A DNA stretch of 64,000 nt from Nesterenkonia populi (GCF_007994735.1 NZ_VOIL01000001.1:496001-560000), one strand, 5' to 3'; numbered from the stretch's first letter, positions 44,586 to 56,970 are shown. Numbers and translations: made by a program. The notes: generated from the letters alone by a model not told the origin.

Positions 44586-44658
44586 TGGAGCCTAGGAGAC
44601 TCGAACTCCTGACATCCTGCTTGCAAAGCAGGCGCTCTACCAACTGAGCTAAGGCCCC
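44586..44658 (-). tRNA. tRNA-Ala (TGC)
   Basis: A 73-nt tRNA. Minus strand starts GGGGCCTTAGCTCAGTTGG; anticodon stem-loop CCTGCTTTGCAAGCAGG has anticodon TGC; the TpsiC arm is AGGAGTTCGAGTCTCCT and it ends AGGCTCCA with one G-U pair in the acceptor stem. CCA is not encoded. Its 3' half is duplicated at 42001-42046. Confidence 0.95.
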
Positions 44659-44668
44659 TTGCGGGTGT

Positions 44669-44794
44669 TCAGTTTTCTTTCTCCACGCTGTCTGTGACAT
44701 CGGCCCAGACAGCGCGGCTCTCCTCATTCCGGCGCCACTCGCGGTAAGCAAGTGCGCCTGCTGCAGCTGCAGCGACTATGAGGAGCCTCTTCAT
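44669..44794 (-). CDS. DLW-39-type small protein
   Basis: A 41-residue peptide starting MKRLLIVAAAAAGALAYREW, then a charged end with AVWADVTDSVEKEN. A short hydrophobic alanine-rich helix followed by an acidic/basic tail with a W-x-D-x-TD pattern matches the small DLW-39 proteins placed between gyrA and tRNA genes in actinobacteria. AGGAG lies 7 bp upstream of the ATG. Function unknown; it is a likely single-pass membrane peptide. Confidence 0.8.
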   Translation of the reverse strand: MKRLLIVAAAAAGALAYREWRRNEESRAVWADVTDSVEKEN

Positions 44795-44840
44795 TTCAAT
44801 TCTCCTGAACAGCGTGACGGCTGAACCTCTGCTCAGCCTG

Positions 44841-44914
44841 TGGGCGTACGAGGACTTGAACCTCGGACCTCATCGTTATCAGCGATGCGCTCTAACCGCC
44901 TGAGCTATACGCCC
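44841..44914 (-). tRNA. tRNA-Ile (GAT)
   Basis: A 74-nt tRNA: minus strand GGGCGTATAGCTCAGGCGG, anticodon stem-loop with CTGATAA (anticodon GAT), TpsiC arm GGTTCAAGTCC and acceptor end TACGCCCA. CCA is not encoded. Tandem with tRNA-Ala in the same direction. Confidence 0.95.
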
Positions 44915-44977
44915 GTATCGCAGCCGCCTCGCCCGGCGACCACTCTACGTTACACCAGCGAGAGCTGATGCCTCAAA

Positions 44978-45592
44978 TCAGTCGTCCGTGAGGGTGACGC
45001 CGACGCCGCCGACCAGGGAGGCGCTGAGGTTGTAGAGCACGGCCGCCAGCATCGACAGCAGCGTCAGCAGCACGACGTTGACCACTGAGATGATCGTCGC
45101 GAAGGAGGCCACCTGGCCCACGCTGACAAGCTCCTCGATCTGGAAGCCGACGCCGCCGGCCTCCGCGCCGAGCACCTGCTCGCCCAGCTCGTTGACCCGG
45201 TCGAAGATCCCGGTGACATCCATGGCGGTCCAGATGGTGACCGCACAGATCACCAGCATGATGCCCATCGCCACTGACAGAAGGAAGCTCATCTTCAGCA
45301 CAGACCACGGGTCCACCTTGGAGACCAGCAGACGAGCTTTTCGGACCTTGGCCTTAGGTGTGGGGCGAACCAGCTGCGGCTGGGGGCGCTGACCGCCCTG
45401 CGGCCGCGCGGCAGGCCTGCCGCCGCCGGACTGGGGCCGGGGCCCAGACTGCGGACGGGGTGCGCCCGGCTTGGGGCGGGGCGCGGGCTTCGCGGCACTG
45501 GTCTCCTGCGGCGACGAGGCGCGCGGACGCGGAGCAGGGAACCGGCTCGTCGGGGGGTTACTGCCTCCGTGGCCGGCCTGGTTTTCGCTCAC
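44978..45592 (-). CDS. DUF3566 membrane protein
   Basis: A 204-residue protein with a disordered N-terminal half rich in P, R, G and Q (PRPQSGPRPQSGGGRP-like repeats) and a C-terminal DUF3566 domain of ~115 residues: LLVSKVDPWSVLKMSFLLSV, a first membrane helix, an extracellular helix with VNELGEQVLG and a second membrane helix ending LYNLSASLVGGVGVTLTDD. DUF3566 proteins sit immediately downstream of gyrA in most actinobacteria (mycobacterial CwsA/Rv0007 neighbourhood) and are linked with wall growth. It follows gyrA after 60 bp. Confidence 0.88.
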   Translation of the reverse strand: MSENQAGHGGSNPPTSRFPAPRPRASSPQETSAAKPAPRPKPGAPRPQSGPRPQSGGGRPAARPQGGQRPQPQLVRPTPKAKVRKARLLVSKVDPWSVLKMSFLLSVAMGIMLVICAVTIWTAMDVTGIFDRVNELGEQVLGAEAGGVGFQIEELVSVGQVASFATIISVVNVVLLTLLSMLAAVLYNLSASLVGGVGVTLTDD

Positions 45593-45652
45593 TGGAGACC
45601 TCCATCTTGAGTCTCATAGGTCATGATCGAGAGACCACGGTACTGCATACGC

Positions 45653-48268
45653 CTACTGCTCCTGCCCAGCCGCTTCAGCCTGTCCCTGAGAGTCCCCCTG
45701 GGCGCCGGCCTCCGCTTCTTCCTCAGCAGTCTCGCCGGCGGCCTCCAGAGCCGCTCCCGCGGCCTTGGCCACCTTGAGGATCCGGTCCTTCTTCCGCGGC
45801 TTGGCGAAGATCACACCCATAGTGTCGCGGCCGCGGGCAGGGACGCCGCTGGCTGCGGAGCGGACCACGTTGCCGGAGGCCATCACCACCAGCACCTCGT
45901 CGTCCTCCTCAACCACCATGGCGCCCACCAGGTTGCCTCGGTCCTCGGCGAACTTCCCGACCTTGATGCCCAGGCCGCCTCGGCCCTGCACCCGGTACTC
46001 GCCCACGTCGGTACGCTTCGCGTAGCCGCCCTCGGTGACCGTCAGGACGTATGAGCTCTCGGTGACGACGTCGGCGGTGAGCAGCTCGTCCTCCTCACGG
46101 AACTTCATGCCGGTCACACCGGAGGTCGCACGGCCCATCGGGCGCAGCGCCTCGTCCGAGGCGGTGAACCGCAGGGACTGCCCCTTCTTGGAGACCAGCA
46201 TCAGGTCGTCCTCCGCGGAGACCAGCTTCGCGGAGACCAGCTCGTCGTCCTCACGCAGGTTGATGGCGATGACGCCGGCCTGACGGGGCGTGTCGTAGTC
46301 GGTGAGCTTGGTCTTCTTGACCAGGCCGCCCCGGGTGGCGAGCACCAGGTGATCGGCGTCGTCGTAGTTCTTCAGGGTCAGTACGCCGGCGATGTGCTCG
46401 TCCGGCTGGAACGCCACGATGTTCGCCACATGCTGGCCCTTCGTGTCACGTCCGGCCTCGACCAGCTCGTAGCACTTGGTCCGGTATACCCGGCCCAGGT
46501 TGGTGAAGAACAGGATCCAGTGGTGCGTGGTGGTGACGAAGAAGTGCTCGACGACGTCGTCCGCGCGCAGCTGAGCGCCCCGGACCCCGACCCCGCCGCG
46601 CTGCTGGGCGCGGTAGTTGTCGATTCTGGTGCGCTTGACGTACCCATCGCGAGTGATGGAGACGACCACATCCTCCTCGGGAATGAGGTCCTCCATGGAC
46701 ATGTCGCCGTCGTAGCCGCGCAGGATATGGGTTCGACGGTCGTCGCCGAACTTGTCCACGATGGTCTGCAGCTCCCCGCCGATGACCTGGCGCTGCTTGT
46801 CCTCGCTGGCGAGGATCTCCTTGAACTCGGCGATGAGCCGCATCAGCTCGTCGTACTCATCCTGCAGGCGCTGGCGCTCCAGGCCCACCAGGCGGCGCAG
46901 CTGCATGTCCACAATGGCGGTGGCCTGGTCATCGTCGATGTCGAGCAGCCTCTTCAGGCCCTCACGAGCCTCATCCACGTTCGCGGAGCCGCGAATCGTC
47001 TCAATGACCCGGTCGATGTCATCCAGGGCCTTCAGCAGGCCCACCTTGATGTGGGCCTCCCTCTCGGCCTTGCCGAGCCGGAACTGGGTGCGCCGGACGA
47101 TGACGTCCATCTGGTGCATCACCCAGTGGTGGATGAACGCGTCCAGGCTCAGGGTGCGCGGGACCCCGTCCACCAGGGCCAGCATGTTCGCGGAGAAGTT
47201 CTCCTGCAGGCTGGTGTGTTTGTAAAGGTTGTTCAGGACCACCTTGGCGACTGCGTCGCGCTTGAGCACCACCACCAGCCGCTGGCCGGTGCGGCCGGAG
47301 GACTCGTCACGGATCTCCGCGATCCCGGCGATCTTTCCGTCGCGGACGAGCTCGGCGATCTTCTCCGCCAGCTTGTCCGGGTTCACGTGGTAAGGCAGCT
47401 CAGTGACCACGAGGCACGCACGGCCCTGGATCTCCTCGACGTTCACCACCGCGCGCATGGTGATGGAGCCGCGGCCCGTCCGGTAGGCGTCCTCAATGCC
47501 CCTGGTGCCGAGGATCTGCGCGCCGGTCGGGAAGTCCGGGCCCTTGACGCGCTGCAGCAGCTCCTCCAGCAGCTCCTCCCGGGAGGCCTGTGGGTTCTGC
47601 AGGTACCACTGCACGCCGTCAGCGAGCTCACGCAGGTTGTGCGGAGGAATGTTGGTGGCCATGCCGACGGCGATTCCGGAGGAGCCGTTGGCCAGCAGGT
47701 TCGGGAACCGGCTGGGCAGCACCACGGGCTCCTGCTGCTTGCCGTCGTAGTTGTCCTGGAAGTCCACGGTGTTCTCGTGGATGTCCCGGACCATCTCCAT
47801 GGCCAGCTGGGCCATCTTCGTCTCGGTGTAGCGGGGGGCGGCCGCGCCGTCGTTGCCGGGGGAGCCGAAGTTCCCCTGCCCGGCGGCCAGCGGGTAGCGC
47901 ATCACCCAGTCCTGGATGAGGCGGACCAGGGCATCGTAGATCGCCATGTCGCCGTGCGGGTGGTAGGAGCCCATCACATCGCCGACCACGCGGGCGCACT
48001 TGTTGAAGGACCGGTCCGGACGGAAGCCGCCGTCGTACATCGCGTAGAGGACGCGGCGGTGCACCGGCTTCAGGCCGTCACGGACGTCAGGCAGCGCACG
48101 GCCGACGATCACGGCCATCGCATAGTCCAGGTAGGACCGCTTCATCTCGGTCTGCAGGTCCACCTGCTGGATCCGGTCCACGGAGGCAAGCGTGCCCTCC
48201 AGGGGAGGCTCGACGCCGTGGGGGGCCTGGCCGTCCTCGTTCTGGGAGTTCTCAGGAGTGTCAGTCAT
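45653..48268 (-). CDS. gyrA: DNA gyrase subunit A
   Basis: An 871-residue subunit. ATG 48268 (MTDTPENSQ) is chosen; the open frame continues into gyrB but without family sequence. Active-site tyrosine is in APRYTETKM (about 134), the quinolone-resistance region [14 protein letters not shown] precedes it, and the C-terminal pinwheel contains a GyrA-box-like [10 protein letters not shown]. It cuts and rejoins DNA during supercoiling. The tail is acidic/alanine-rich. 47 bp separate it from gyrB; coupled expression is usual. Confidence 0.97.
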   Translation of the reverse strand: MTDTPENSQNEDGQAPHGVEPPLEGTLASVDRIQQVDLQTEMKRSYLDYAMAVIVGRALPDVRDGLKPVHRRVLYAMYDGGFRPDRSFNKCARVVGDVMGSYHPHGDMAIYDALVRLIQDWVMRYPLAAGQGNFGSPGNDGAAAPRYTETKMAQLAMEMVRDIHENTVDFQDNYDGKQQEPVVLPSRFPNLLANGSSGIAVGMATNIPPHNLRELADGVQWYLQNPQASREELLEELLQRVKGPDFPTGAQILGTRGIEDAYRTGRGSITMRAVVNVEEIQGRACLVVTELPYHVNPDKLAEKIAELVRDGKIAGIAEIRDESSGRTGQRLVVVLKRDAVAKVVLNNLYKHTSLQENFSANMLALVDGVPRTLSLDAFIHHWVMHQMDVIVRRTQFRLGKAEREAHIKVGLLKALDDIDRVIETIRGSANVDEAREGLKRLLDIDDDQATAIVDMQLRRLVGLERQRLQDEYDELMRLIAEFKEILASEDKQRQVIGGELQTIVDKFGDDRRTHILRGYDGDMSMEDLIPEEDVVVSITRDGYVKRTRIDNYRAQQRGGVGVRGAQLRADDVVEHFFVTTTHHWILFFTNLGRVYRTKCYELVEAGRDTKGQHVANIVAFQPDEHIAGVLTLKNYDDADHLVLATRGGLVKKTKLTDYDTPRQAGVIAINLREDDELVSAKLVSAEDDLMLVSKKGQSLRFTASDEALRPMGRATSGVTGMKFREEDELLTADVVTESSYVLTVTEGGYAKRTDVGEYRVQGRGGLGIKVGKFAEDRGNLVGAMVVEEDDEVLVVMASGNVVRSAASGVPARGRDTMGVIFAKPRKKDRILKVAKAAGAALEAAGETAEEEAEAGAQGDSQGQAEAAGQEQ

Positions 48269-48315
48269 AGGTCTGTGTGCTCTCTCTTCAGCGCAGTCTT
48301 GAGGTGAAGCCGGGG

Positions 48316-50448
<2,133 letters not shown>

Positions 50449-50608
50449 CTACCGCCCAGAAGGCCGTTTTCCCCATTCTGACGGGGTTCTCACAGAAGAA
50501 CTTGGCTCTGAGCGGCCGCAGAAGGCGCCCAGGACATTCTGTGGGTCTGGTCGATGGGGGTCTGATCGCAGATCAGGGCCTCAGTGCGGCATAGGCGAAA
50601 TGAGGGGT

Positions 50609-51259
50609 TCAGCCGTAGGTGTCGCGAGGCCCCCGGCCGCGGACGGTGAGCCGTCCCTTCTTCCAGCTGGGGGCTGAGGGCCCGCGAATGTCCAGGGCGG
50701 TGACGATCCCCGGCCCCAGCTCCCGGGCGAACATCTCCAGCAGCTGGGACTTCATGAGCTTCAGATTGGTGGCCCAAGCGGTGGAGTCGCAGGCCACGAC
50801 GACGACGCCGTCCTCGAAGCTCTCGGGGGTGCAGTGCTCCGCGATAGCCTCACCGACCAGCTGCTCCCAGCGGCTGATCACTCCTCCCACCGCCACCGGG
50901 GCGCTCCACCCACGGCTGCGGATCAGCCCCTTCACCGCTTCGCCCAACGGTTTGGGATCGCGCAGACTGCCGGCCCTCTGGGGCGGGACCGCGGACCGGG
51001 ACGTGCTGCGAGGATCGCCGGCCAGACCCGTCCTCTCCCCAGACGCAGAGGAGCGTCCAGGCTGCTGCCTGGGTCGGGCCGGGCCGCGCATCCTCGCCTC
51101 GCCCCGCTGCTCGGCAGCCTTGCGGAAGCGCCGGTACATCTCGGCAGCGGCGTCGATGCTGGCCCCGTCAGCTGCCGCAGGGTCCGCGGACTCCCGACCG
51201 TCGGCAGAAGCCTCAGCCTTCACATCCGAAGACGCCTGCGGACTGCGGCGCTCACTCAT
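50609..51259 (-). CDS. DciA-like DUF721 protein
   Basis: A 216-residue protein with a low-complexity N-terminal ~100 residues and a C-terminal DUF721 domain: VISRWEQLVGEAIAEHCTPE, VVVACDSTAWATNLKLM and LLEMFARELG. DUF721/DciA proteins promote loading of the replicative helicase; this gene between recF and gyrB is the actinobacterial location. ATG 51259 overlaps the recF stop by 8 bp. 205 bp separate it from gyrB, where a gyrB promoter presumably lies. Confidence 0.88.
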   Translation of the reverse strand: MSERRSPQASSDVKAEASADGRESADPAAADGASIDAAAEMYRRFRKAAEQRGEARMRGPARPRQQPGRSSASGERTGLAGDPRSTSRSAVPPQRAGSLRDPKPLGEAVKGLIRSRGWSAPVAVGGVISRWEQLVGEAIAEHCTPESFEDGVVVVACDSTAWATNLKLMKSQLLEMFARELGPGIVTALDIRGPSAPSWKKGRLTVRGRGPRDTYG

Positions 51260-52424
51260 AACGGCTGACCCGACTGATCTGGTCCTCCGACTCCACCCGG
51301 TAGGCGTTGGCGAGCAGCTGCTCAGGCACGTCATCATCCACCGCCGCGGTGACTATCAGCTGCCCCGGCGCCGAGGAGGATCCCTCTCCGGCTGCGAGGT
51401 CCGCGAGCCGACGGCGACGTCGTGCGTCAAGCTCCGCGAAGACATCGTCGAGGATCAGGATCGGCTCCGCGCCCTCATTGGGGTCGTCATCGAGCATCAC
51501 ACGGTATGAGCCCAGCCGCAGCGCCAACGCATAGGACCAGGTCTCCCCGTGCGAGGCGTACCCCTTGACCGGGGTGGTGTCCAAGGTGAAGTGCACGTCG
51601 TCGCGGTGCGGCCCGATGAGCGTGACGGCACGGTCACGCTCCTGGCTGCGCGCCTCCCCCAACGCTTGCTGCATCCACTCCGTCAGCTGCTCGGTGCTCG
51701 CCCCAGCCAGCTCCCCGCCGTCACGCTCCAACGAGCTGCTGTACTCCATAGCGGCGGCGCGCACACTCTGCGAGAGCTCCTGGTAGGCATCCGCGGTGTG
51801 CGGCAGCAGGGCTGTGAGCATGTCCAGCCGGGCCCGCAGCAGCCGGGCTCCAGCCGCCGAAAGCTGAGCGTCCCACACCGCCAAGGTGGACTCGTGCGTG
51901 GCGGTGAATCCCTCGTGCCGGATCGACTTCAGCAGAGCGTTGCGCTGTCTGAGGACCTTCTCGTAGTCCTGCCGGACCCCCGCCAGAGCAGGGCGCAGCT
52001 GAACAGCGAGAGAATCCAGCAGACGGCGCCTCACCTCTGGGGGTCCTTTGATCAGCTCAAGGTCCTCCGGGGCGAAGAGCACCGTCCGCAGGATCCCCAG
52101 AATCTCCGAGGCCCGAACCGGACTGCCCCGGTTGATCCTCGCTCGGTTGGACCTGCCGGGGTTGATCTCAACCTCCAGGAACGCTTCCCGTGACCCCCGG
52201 TGCGCCGCGGCTCGAATGATGGCCTGCTCCTGGCCGTGCCGGATCAGCGGGCCGTCATTCGGCACCCGGTGTGATGACAGAGTCGCCAGATACCCGACGG
52301 CCTCAGCCACATTCGTCTTGCCGACCCCGTTGTAGCCCAGCAGCACATTGGAGCCGGGCTCCAGGGTCAGCTCGGAATCCTGGTAGCTGCGGTAATCCTG
52401 GAGAACAAGCTGCGAAAGCCGCAC
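51252..52424 (-). CDS. recF: DNA replication/repair protein RecF
   Basis: A 390-residue SMC-like ATPase: Walker A LLGYNGVGKTNVAEAVGYL (about 32-50), the signature region YASHGETWSYALALRLG and Walker B ILILDDVFAELD (about 322-333). It loads RecA at gaps with RecO/RecR. It stands 16 bp after dnaN and overlaps the DUF721 gene by 8 bp. Confidence 0.96.
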   Translation of the reverse strand: MRLSQLVLQDYRSYQDSELTLEPGSNVLLGYNGVGKTNVAEAVGYLATLSSHRVPNDGPLIRHGQEQAIIRAAAHRGSREAFLEVEINPGRSNRARINRGSPVRASEILGILRTVLFAPEDLELIKGPPEVRRRLLDSLAVQLRPALAGVRQDYEKVLRQRNALLKSIRHEGFTATHESTLAVWDAQLSAAGARLLRARLDMLTALLPHTADAYQELSQSVRAAAMEYSSSLERDGGELAGASTEQLTEWMQQALGEARSQERDRAVTLIGPHRDDVHFTLDTTPVKGYASHGETWSYALALRLGSYRVMLDDDPNEGAEPILILDDVFAELDARRRRRLADLAAGEGSSSAPGQLIVTAAVDDDVPEQLLANAYRVESEDQISRVSRYE

Positions 52425-52440
52425 GCTTCAGGGCCTCTGA

Positions 52441-53568
52441 CTAATTGTTGAGCAGCCGCACCGGCATCAGCAGGTACCGGAACTCGGTGGAGCTCTCACT
52501 GTCAGGCGCCTTTTGGCCGGTGATCATAGCCGGTTTGGGAGCGGAGACGAATGAGAAGCGCAGATATTCGGTGCTGATCACATTCAGGCCCTCGTTCAGG
52601 TATGCCGGGTTGAAGCCTACGGTGATCGGGTCTCCGGTGAGCTGGGCATGGATCGTCTCCGAGGCGGAGGCGTTGTCGTCCACACCTGCGTCCAGCGTCA
52701 CCTGGTTGTCCTCAGTGAACTGCAGGCGCACATGTCCGTTGCGCTCCGAGACCAGGGACACACGACGAGAGGCCTCAATAAGCTCAGCAGTGTTGACCAC
52801 CGCATGGATCGGAGTCTCCTCCGGGAAGAGCTGCCGGATCTTCGGATAGTCTCCGTCCACCAGCACGCTGGTGGTCCGTCGGCTTCCTGAGGAGAAGCCG
52901 ACGAGCGCATCGTCCTCGGACAGCGAGATGTTCAGATCGCCGCCGCCGGCCAATGACTTCGCGACGTCATTGAGCGTCTTCGCCTTGATCAGCACCGAGG
53001 TTGAGATATCAGGCTGGGACGGGGTCCAGGTGATCTCACGCATCGCCAAGCGGTAGCGGTCCGTGGCGAGGAACGTGATGGCATCGCCTTCGATCTCCAG
53101 CTTCACTGCCGTGAGGATCGGCAGCGTGTCATCGCGCGAAGCCGCGGTGATCACCTGGGAGACCGCACGGGCGAAGGACGCGCCGTCCACGCTTCCAGCA
53201 GTCTGCGGCTGGCTTGGGAGCTCCGGGTACTCATCCACAGGCATCGTCGTGAGGGTGAAGGTCGAGGATCGGCAGGTCACCCGCACCTTCGCATCCTCAA
53301 GCGCGAGAGTCACCGGAGCGTTCGGCAGGGACTTCACGATGTCATTCAGCAGCCGGCCAGACACCAGGACTGTGCCTTCGGAGTCGATGCTCGCCTCGAT
53401 GCTCAGCTGTGCAGAGACCTCATAGTCGAAGCTTGAGATGGAGACGAGGCCGTTCTCCGCCCTGACCAGCAGACCCGAGAGAACGGGCGCTGGGGGCCGC
53501 GGAGACAGCGACCGTGCAGCCCAGGAGACAGCCTCCGAGAGGACATCGCGGTCAACGGTGAACTGCAC
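52441..53568 (-). CDS. dnaN: DNA polymerase III beta sliding clamp
   Basis: A 375-residue clamp. GTG 53568 (reads VQFTVDRDVLSEAVSWAARSL) follows AAGGAG by 10 bp and matches the family start; a GTG ten codons upstream overlaps that ribosome site. Three clamp repeats are recognisable, and the C-terminus ends TEFRYLLMPVRL. It encircles DNA to hold Pol III. Downstream of dnaA with the origin gap between. Confidence 0.97.
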   Translation of the reverse strand: MQFTVDRDVLSEAVSWAARSLSPRPPAPVLSGLLVRAENGLVSISSFDYEVSAQLSIEASIDSEGTVLVSGRLLNDIVKSLPNAPVTLALEDAKVRVTCRSSTFTLTTMPVDEYPELPSQPQTAGSVDGASFARAVSQVITAASRDDTLPILTAVKLEIEGDAITFLATDRYRLAMREITWTPSQPDISTSVLIKAKTLNDVAKSLAGGGDLNISLSEDDALVGFSSGSRRTTSVLVDGDYPKIRQLFPEETPIHAVVNTAELIEASRRVSLVSERNGHVRLQFTEDNQVTLDAGVDDNASASETIHAQLTGDPITVGFNPAYLNEGLNVISTEYLRFSFVSAPKPAMITGQKAPDSESSTEFRYLLMPVRLLNN

Positions 53569-53788
53569 TGTGGAAAGTCTCCTTACGGGAACGGACACGT
53601 CTGGTTCATGAGCCTACCGGCAGTCAGCAGCGCCTCGCTACTGGAGCATCACAAGATAAGCCTCCGGAGCCGCACCTGATCACAACATCTTGTCTGCCGG
53701 AGGCGGTCTTCGATGCGCTGCGGGGCGTGGGCTCACTGTGCGCTGTCCGAATTCATAAGGGGTGAAGGTCAGTAGCAGCAGTAACAGG

Positions 53789-54053
53789 TGTGGATTCTGT
53801 GGATAACTGCCTGTTGAGCGCCGGTGCCGGTGTTCTTCCTGTGGGGTGAGGTGTGCACTGCGACAGCAGCGGATGTGAATCACATGGGGAGGATTTTCGC
53901 CCTATGAAGCTGATTTCCCCAGGCTTCTGCGACTTATCCCCAGCTTTGCCCGTGGTCGTCCTCAGATTCTCCACTGATTTATCCACAGGTGTGGGAAGGG
54001 ATGAGGCCTATTTCCACCCCTGCCTGTGGAAATGTGGGGAAAACTGTGGATTA
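53789..54053. other. oriC: Replication origin (oriC) with DnaA boxes
   Basis: The ~590-bp dnaN-dnaA gap holds DnaA-box-like 9-mers: TGTGGATTC (53789), TGTGGATAA (53798, perfect in reverse), TTATCCCCA (53934), TTATCCACA (53979, perfect), TGTGGAAAT (54025), TGTGGGGAA (54033) and TGTGGATTA (54045). Gene order and strand switch from dnaA (minus) to rpmH (plus) support it. No long AT-rich unwinding stretch is seen; GATTATTGGAAAG near 54049 is the most AT-rich part. Confidence 0.88.
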
Positions 54054-54161
54054 TTGGAAAGTCAAACGCTCCGCAGGCCGCTTTCTGCGCTGAACTACAC
54101 CCGTGTGAGATGTGCATAGACCAGAAGTCCACACCCGTTGAGAACTTCTGGTCGTCTGGAT

Positions 54162-55691
54162 CTATCGGCCGTGCTTGATCTTGTTCGTAAGCTCAGTGAC
54201 CTGGTTGAAGACGGCGCGACGCTCGGCCATCAGCTCCCGGATCTTCCGCTCCGCATACATCACTGTGGTGTGGTCCCTGCCTCCGAGGGCCTGGCCGATC
54301 TTCGGCAATGACATCTCAGTCAGCTCCCGCAGCAGGTACATCGCGATCTGCCGCGCGGTCACCAGCGTTCTGTTGCGAGACTTGGACATCAGCTCCTCCA
54401 CGGTGAAGGAGTAGTACTCCGCGGTGGCGTTGATGATCTGCTCGGCGGTGATCTCCTGCGCGTGATCGTCCGAGATCAGATCCTGCATCACCTGCTCGGC
54501 CAGGTGCAGGTTCACGTCCTGCTTGTTCAGCGCCGCGTAGGCCGTCACACGGATCAGGGCGCCCTCGAGCTCCCGGATATTGGTGGAGATCTTCGATCCG
54601 ATGTACTCCAGCACGTCATCCGGGCAGGAGAAGTTCTCCGCGTTCGCCTTCTTGCGCAGAATGGCGATACGAGTCTCCAGCTCGGGAGGCTGAATGTCGG
54701 TGATCAGGCCCCACTCGAACCGGGAGCGCAGCCGCTCCTCGAACCCGGAGAGCTGCTTAGGCGGCAGGTCCGATGTGATGACGACCTGTTTGTTGTTGTT
54801 GTAGAGCGTATTGAAGGTGTGGAAGAACTCCTCCACCGTCCGCTCCTTGTCCGCGAGGAACTGGATATCGTCCAGCAGCAGGATGTCCACATTGCGGTAG
54901 AGGGTCTTGAAGCTGGCACCCTCGTCGTCGCGGATGGAGTTGATGAAGTCGTTGGTGAACTCCTCAGAGTTCACGTACCGCACCCGGATGCCGGAGTAGA
55001 GGCGCTGGGCGTAGTGGCCGATCGCGTGCAGGAGGTGAGTCTTCCCCAGTCCGGAGTCCCCATAGATGAACAGTGGGTTGTAGGCCTTCGCCGGTGCCTC
55101 AGCGACCGCGTTCGCGGCTGCATGCGCGAACCGATTGGAGGAGCCGATGACGAATGTGTCGAAGGTGTACCGCGGGTTCAGCCGGGAGGCCTCGAAGGTC
55201 TCTCCCGGAGCGGTGGCATCCGGGCCGGGAACAGGGGGCGGCGGCGCTGCCGCCGGCTCCGCGTAGGCGGGCGTGCGCTGCGGCTCTGCCGGGGGTCCCC
55301 CTGAAGGGCGGAGAGCGTGGACCTGCGGTGCCGCGGGCTCGAAGGACGATATCGGCTGAGCCGCGGCGTCGGGGGCGGCGGCAGCCGCGGGGGCCTCGGG
55401 CTTCTGCCGCTTCGCGAGCTCCGGGTCAATGACGTACGCGCACAGCACGTCCTTGCCGAAGACGCTGCGCAGCGCGGCAGATATTTGGGCCTGCAGAGTG
55501 GACTGCATCGTTTCGCGGATGCGCTCATGGGGGACTGCGAGCAGCAGGGTGTCACCGATCAGCTGGTCCGACTGGGGGATCGCGCGGGCGATGTCGGTGA
55601 GCTTCAGACCGCTGATTCCGTGGTTCTCGCGCAGCTCGGTGATCACCTGCTGCCATCTGGCTGTGACGCTGGTATGTGGGTCTTCCGACAC
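54162..55691 (-). CDS. dnaA: Chromosomal replication initiator DnaA
   Basis: A 509-residue initiator. GTG 55691 with GGAGG 10 bp before is chosen: it reads [21 protein letters not shown], the expected domain I start; an open frame extends upstream without family sequence. Domain II is a Pro/Ala-rich linker (about 110-180). Domain III has [18 protein letters not shown] and [11 protein letters not shown], and domain IV the DnaA-box-binding [15 protein letters not shown]. It binds boxes in the flanking gaps and opens oriC. Confidence 0.97.
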   Translation of the reverse strand: MSEDPHTSVTARWQQVITELRENHGISGLKLTDIARAIPQSDQLIGDTLLLAVPHERIRETMQSTLQAQISAALRSVFGKDVLCAYVIDPELAKRQKPEAPAAAAAPDAAAQPISSFEPAAPQVHALRPSGGPPAEPQRTPAYAEPAAAPPPPVPGPDATAPGETFEASRLNPRYTFDTFVIGSSNRFAHAAANAVAEAPAKAYNPLFIYGDSGLGKTHLLHAIGHYAQRLYSGIRVRYVNSEEFTNDFINSIRDDEGASFKTLYRNVDILLLDDIQFLADKERTVEEFFHTFNTLYNNNKQVVITSDLPPKQLSGFEERLRSRFEWGLITDIQPPELETRIAILRKKANAENFSCPDDVLEYIGSKISTNIRELEGALIRVTAYAALNKQDVNLHLAEQVMQDLISDDHAQEITAEQIINATAEYYSFTVEELMSKSRNRTLVTARQIAMYLLRELTEMSLPKIGQALGGRDHTTVMYAERKIRELMAERRAVFNQVTELTNKIKHGR

Positions 55692-55758
55692 GCTGCGAGG
55701 TCCTCCGTGGTGATTTTCTGGCTCTGTGCTATAGGGCCGGGGGTTGTGCTCGGCCAGT

Positions 55759-55812
55759 ATTCCACAGGTTGTGCACAAGCCTGTGGGAACCATGTTGACA
55801 ACCTGTGGAGTT
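55759..55812. promoter_or_regulatory. DnaA-box-like cluster upstream of dnaA
   Basis: TATTCCACAGG, TTGTGCACA (55769), TGTGGGAA (55782) and TGTGGAGTT (55804) lie in the dnaA-rpmH gap, with TTGACA at 55795-55800 and a second TTGACA at 55840-55845 as possible -35 elements toward rpmH. It fits autoregulation of dnaA by DnaA. Confidence 0.6.
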
Positions 55813-55950
55813 GACTCTGGAATGCCGTGGCGCGTAGTGTTGACAGGTCGCTCTGTGATATGTGCGCGCCTTGACGCCAGAGAAGGCGGATGGGCCAGCG
55901 CCGAGCGGAGCCTGGAAGACTTCACAGCCATCTCATTTGGGAGAAGACCA

Positions 55951-56088
55951 ATGACCAAGCGGACTTTTCAGCCGAGCAACCGCCGCCGCAGCCGTAAGCA
56001 CGGCTTCCGGTCCCGCATGCGCACCCGCGCGGGCCGGTCGATCATCTCTGCACGCCGCCGCAGCGGCCGCAAGCAGCTCAGCGCCTGA
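55951..56088 (+). CDS. rpmH: 50S ribosomal protein L34
   Basis: A 45-residue protein starting [19 protein letters not shown], the canonical L34 sequence, ending SGRKQLSA. Part of the large ribosomal subunit. ATG 55951 has GGGAGAAG upstream. Divergent from dnaA and followed by rnpA after 64 bp, the universal bacterial arrangement. Confidence 0.98.
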   Translation: MTKRTFQPSNRRRSRKHGFRSRMRTRAGRSIISARRRSGRKQLSA

Positions 56089-56152
56089 GCGCCTTCATAC
56101 GCCTTCAACGACCCGTTCCCTGCACAGGGGGCGGGTCGTTAGTGTTCTGAGC

Positions 56153-56539
56153 ATGCTCCCCGTCCCGCACCGCATCCGGAAGTCCCAGGACTTCCAAGCA
56201 GTCATGCGAGCCGGCGCCCGGGCCGGCACAGAGACCGTCGTGGTCGCCGTCCGTGCGGTTCCCGCGGACCACGCCGGGGAGCCGGCTCCTCCCTGGCGTG
56301 CAGGGTTCATCGTGTCCAAGGCCGTCGGCAACGCCGTAGCCCGGCACCGCACCGCACGCCGGCTGCGTCACCTCTGCGCCGAACTGCTCCCGCCCCGGCA
56401 GGTAGAGGGCCATCGGATCGACGTCGTCGTCCGGGCCCTGCCCCCGATCATCGAAGCCGACCACCAGAAGCTCGCCAAGGACCTCCGGAGCGGCCTGAAG
56501 CGGGCCCTGAGGCGAGCCGGCCACGGAGAGACCCCGTGA
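56153..56539 (+). CDS. rnpA: Ribonuclease P protein component
   Basis: A 128-residue basic protein: HRIRKSQDFQAVMRAG start, GFIVSKAVGNAVARHRTARR as the RNR-like conserved stretch (about 50-69) and a C-terminal helix DLRSGLKRALRRAG. It assists the RNA subunit in pre-tRNA 5' processing. GTGA overlap with yidD. Confidence 0.95.
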   Translation: MLPVPHRIRKSQDFQAVMRAGARAGTETVVVAVRAVPADHAGEPAPPWRAGFIVSKAVGNAVARHRTARRLRHLCAELLPPRQVEGHRIDVVVRALPPIIEADHQKLAKDLRSGLKRALRRAGHGETP

Positions 56540-56970
56540 GCAGCGGAGAGAACGCCGCTTGGCTGCGCCACCGCGACTTCTACGTGGAGCAGGGCGAGCT
56601 CCCCGGCCGCCCCGGAGACCCCCCGACTGAGGAGGAGATCCGCAGCAGCTGGTGGGGTCGGGCGCGCCGAGCGCCGTCGTACCCCGCCGTGCTGTTCATC
56701 CGAATGTGGAGGAAGCTCATCTCGCCCCTCTACGGACAGGTGTGCGCGTTCTACCCCAGCTGCTCGGCCTACGGGCTTGAAGCAGTCACCGCCCACGGGC
56801 TGATCCGGGGCAGCGCGCTGACTCTGTGGCGAATCCTGCGGTGCAACCCTTTCACCGGCGGCGGAGTCGACCATGTTCCCTGCGCTGAGCGGATTTGGCC
56901 CGCGGGAGAGCTCCCGGCGATCATAGAGACTAACCACCCGCCCATCGACCGCGATGCGAGCAGCCCGTAG
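56536..56970 (+). CDS. yidD: Membrane protein insertion efficiency factor YidD
   Basis: A 144-residue protein (family core ~70-90 residues). The core ISPLYGQVCAFYPSCSAYGL (about 67-86) and LWRILRCNPFTGGGVDHVP (about 97-115) are exact. The first ~45 residues are an extension not found in compact YidD and could reflect an upstream start; an internal start is also possible, but the GTG is coupled to rnpA. Confidence 0.9.
   Translation: MSSGENAAWLRHRDFYVEQGELPGRPGDPPTEEEIRSSWWGRARRAPSYPAVLFIRMWRKLISPLYGQVCAFYPSCSAYGLEAVTAHGLIRGSALTLWRILRCNPFTGGGVDHVPCAERIWPAGELPAIIETNHPPIDRDASSP

Noticed and set aside
46349..48307. 652-codon plus-strand open frame opposite gyrA
   Set aside because: Composition (V/H/L/A/Q-rich, no motifs) is that of a shadow of gyrA, which is unmistakable.
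55744..56088. A 114-residue form of ribosomal protein L34
   Set aside because: The upstream extension runs through the dnaA-rpmH control region; L34 is 45 residues from ATG 55951.
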